Source of the DNA: Alphaproteobacteria bacterium
GTDB taxonomy: Bacteria > Pseudomonadota > Alphaproteobacteria > Rhizobiales > Hyphomicrobiaceae
DNA: 8,254 nucleotides
NCBI GenBank assembly: GCA_022600335.1
Contig: JAHZKN010000058.1
Coordinates: 1-8,254, forward strand
Direction: 5' to 3'
Below, piece by piece: positions 7,788-8,254 of the stretch. A program made the translations under genes and the position numbers. Position 1 is the first letter of the stretch. Every line of letters starts with the position of its first letter. Under the pieces are notes generated by a model. That model was given only the letters and a program-made list of their open reading frames with translations, was not told the origin of the DNA and did no database searches.

Positions 7788-8002
7788 CCCCACACTTGTA
7801 ATGCTGTCACCAGTGCCCGCGTTACCGGTCGTGACTTCATCGCGATCACAGCAGCCACACACCTCAAGCAAAAAGCAAACCCACGCCTCTCAGGCTTTGG
7901 CCATGGCCGCGAATCGGTCCATGATCACCTTCGTCAAGTAAGATTTTGAGTTTTGCCCTGTATTCACATCAACACATCCATGCCAGCCTGTGCTTAGAGT
8001 GA

Positions 8003-8027
8003 AACGCATTGCGTTGTTCGCAAACGC
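8003..8027. repeat. Cluster of overlapping AACGC/GCGTT dyads, possible operator
   Basis: AACGCA-T-TGCGTT (8003-8015) is a 13-base palindrome with a single unpaired centre. It overlaps TTGCG-TTGTT-CGCAA (8009-8023), and a third AACGC copy ends at 8027. Three copies of the same five-base unit within 25 bases, alternating in orientation, suggest a protein binding site about 60 bases before the phaZ start. It has no T-run, so it is not an obvious terminator. It does not clearly match the CTGC-N3/4-GCAG type of site reported for PhaR. Confidence 0.4.
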
Positions 8028-8071
8028 AGCAAACACATCCGAGGGTACAGTAAGCGTTGATCGGAACGACT

Positions 8072-8079
8072 GAGGGGAG
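8072..8079 (+). promoter_or_regulatory. Ribosome binding site fixing the TTG start of phaZ
   Basis: GAGGGGAG lies nine bases before TTG 8089. An in-frame TGA at 8071-8073 excludes any earlier start, so TTG is the best initiation codon. Confidence 0.7.
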
Positions 8080-8088
8080 CCGTCGATC

Positions 8089-8254
8089 TTGCTTTATCAA
8101 TGGTATGAACTGAGCCATGCTGCAGTGCGGCCAGCGCGCGCAGCGGCCAATACCTATCGATCCATGTTGACAAATCCGTTTAATCCGATTGCGCATTCGC
8201 AGATCGGCCAGCACGCAGCAGCCGCGTGCGAGGTTTTTGAACGCTCAACACGGC
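8089..8254 (+). CDS. phaZ: Intracellular polyhydroxyalkanoate (PHB) depolymerase, 3' partial
   Basis: Intracellular PHB depolymerases break down stored poly-3-hydroxybutyrate granules in the cytoplasm, releasing carbon and reductant. Only the first 55 residues are in the window (full family length is about 400), so the catalytic part is not visible. The N-terminus is diagnostic by recall: LLYQWYELSHAAVRPARAAA, then TNPFNPIAHSQIG and ACEVFERSTR, closely following the family pattern MLYQ.YE..HA...P.RA......NP.NP......G...AA..E.FER.TR. Initiation is at TTG, read as Met, with a strong ribosome binding site at 8072-8079 and an in-frame stop upstream at 8071. No other start fits, and the conserved LYQ begins right after the TTG. 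A dyad cluster lies about 60 bases upstream. The gene could be co-oriented read-through from senC, but 301 nt separate them, so its own promoter is more likely. Confidence 0.85.
   Translation, partial: MLYQWYELSHAAVRPARAAANTYRSMLTNPFNPIAHSQIGQHAAAACEVFERSTR

Larger units (their letters stand above)
7788..8088. other. Intergenic stretch without a convincing gene, senC to phaZ
   Basis: This 301-nt stretch holds no reading frame with family resemblance. One short frame, ATG 7801 to TAA 7941 (46 residues, rich in Ser, Gln and Ala), is open but has no ribosome binding site and an unconserved-looking composition. No rho-independent terminator with a T-run follows senC. The second half contains the dyad cluster at 8003-8027 and the phaZ ribosome binding site, so it is probably the phaZ leader and promoter. 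I see no clear -35/-10 pair. Confidence 0.5.

Noticed and set aside
7805..7834. GTCAC...GTGAC inverted repeat after senC as a terminator
   Set aside because: Five-base arms with a 20-base loop and no following T-run.
7801..7941. Open frame of 46 residues between senC and phaZ
   Set aside because: No ribosome binding site, no recognisable domain, low-complexity composition; a chance open frame is the simpler reading.
7969..8214. Minus-strand open frame of 81 codons overlapping the phaZ start
   Set aside because: It is antisense to a recognised phaZ N-terminus and to the intergenic dyads, with no family resemblance.

Overview
The window looks like a mid-GC alphaproteobacterial chromosome segment carrying redox and carbon-storage metabolism. 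The pointers are an MmcB-type DNA repair protein (a family known mainly from Alphaproteobacteria), a RegB/RegA (PrrB/PrrA, ActS/ActR) redox two-component pair, a SenC/Sco copper protein beside it, and the N-terminus of an intracellular polyhydroxyalkanoate depolymerase. The genus cannot be fixed from the sequence alone. I see no mobile elements, CRISPR, tRNA or rRNA.

Layout. Bases 1-4226 (+) hold the two chains of an NAD-dependent molybdenum/tungsten formate dehydrogenase. The diaphorase chain comes first; it is a NuoE-like/NuoF fusion whose 5' end lies outside the window. The catalytic alpha chain (927 aa) follows 54 nt later. A 76-nt gap leads to mmcB (4303-4818, +). It meets the regA response regulator (4838-5401, -) tail to tail, with only 19 nt between the stop codons. 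regB, the sensor kinase (5498-6898, -), lies 96 nt upstream of regA and is presumably cotranscribed with it. A 280-nt divergent region (6899-7178) separates regB from senC (7179-7787, +). About 300 nt without a convincing gene follow, containing a cluster of AACGC/GCGTT dyads. The start of phaZ is at 8089 (TTG) and runs off the right edge.

How the genes may work together. Formate dehydrogenase turns formate into CO2 and NADH. RegB senses quinone redox state and oxygen through a GGIDNPF quinone motif and a redox cysteine, both intact here, and phosphorylates RegA. SenC serves copper delivery or redox upkeep of terminal oxidases. PhaZ mobilises stored polyester, a reductant sink. The shared theme of redox balance is an inference from gene content. 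Only regB-regA and the regB/senC divergent pair are arranged so that shared regulation is directly plausible.

Nothing here amounts to a wholly new system. The least ordinary points are a formate dehydrogenase alpha chain with no His-Cys (N5-like) iron-sulfur site, a near-consensus RegA operator just upstream of regB, the dyad cluster upstream of phaZ, and mmcB without a visible SOS box.
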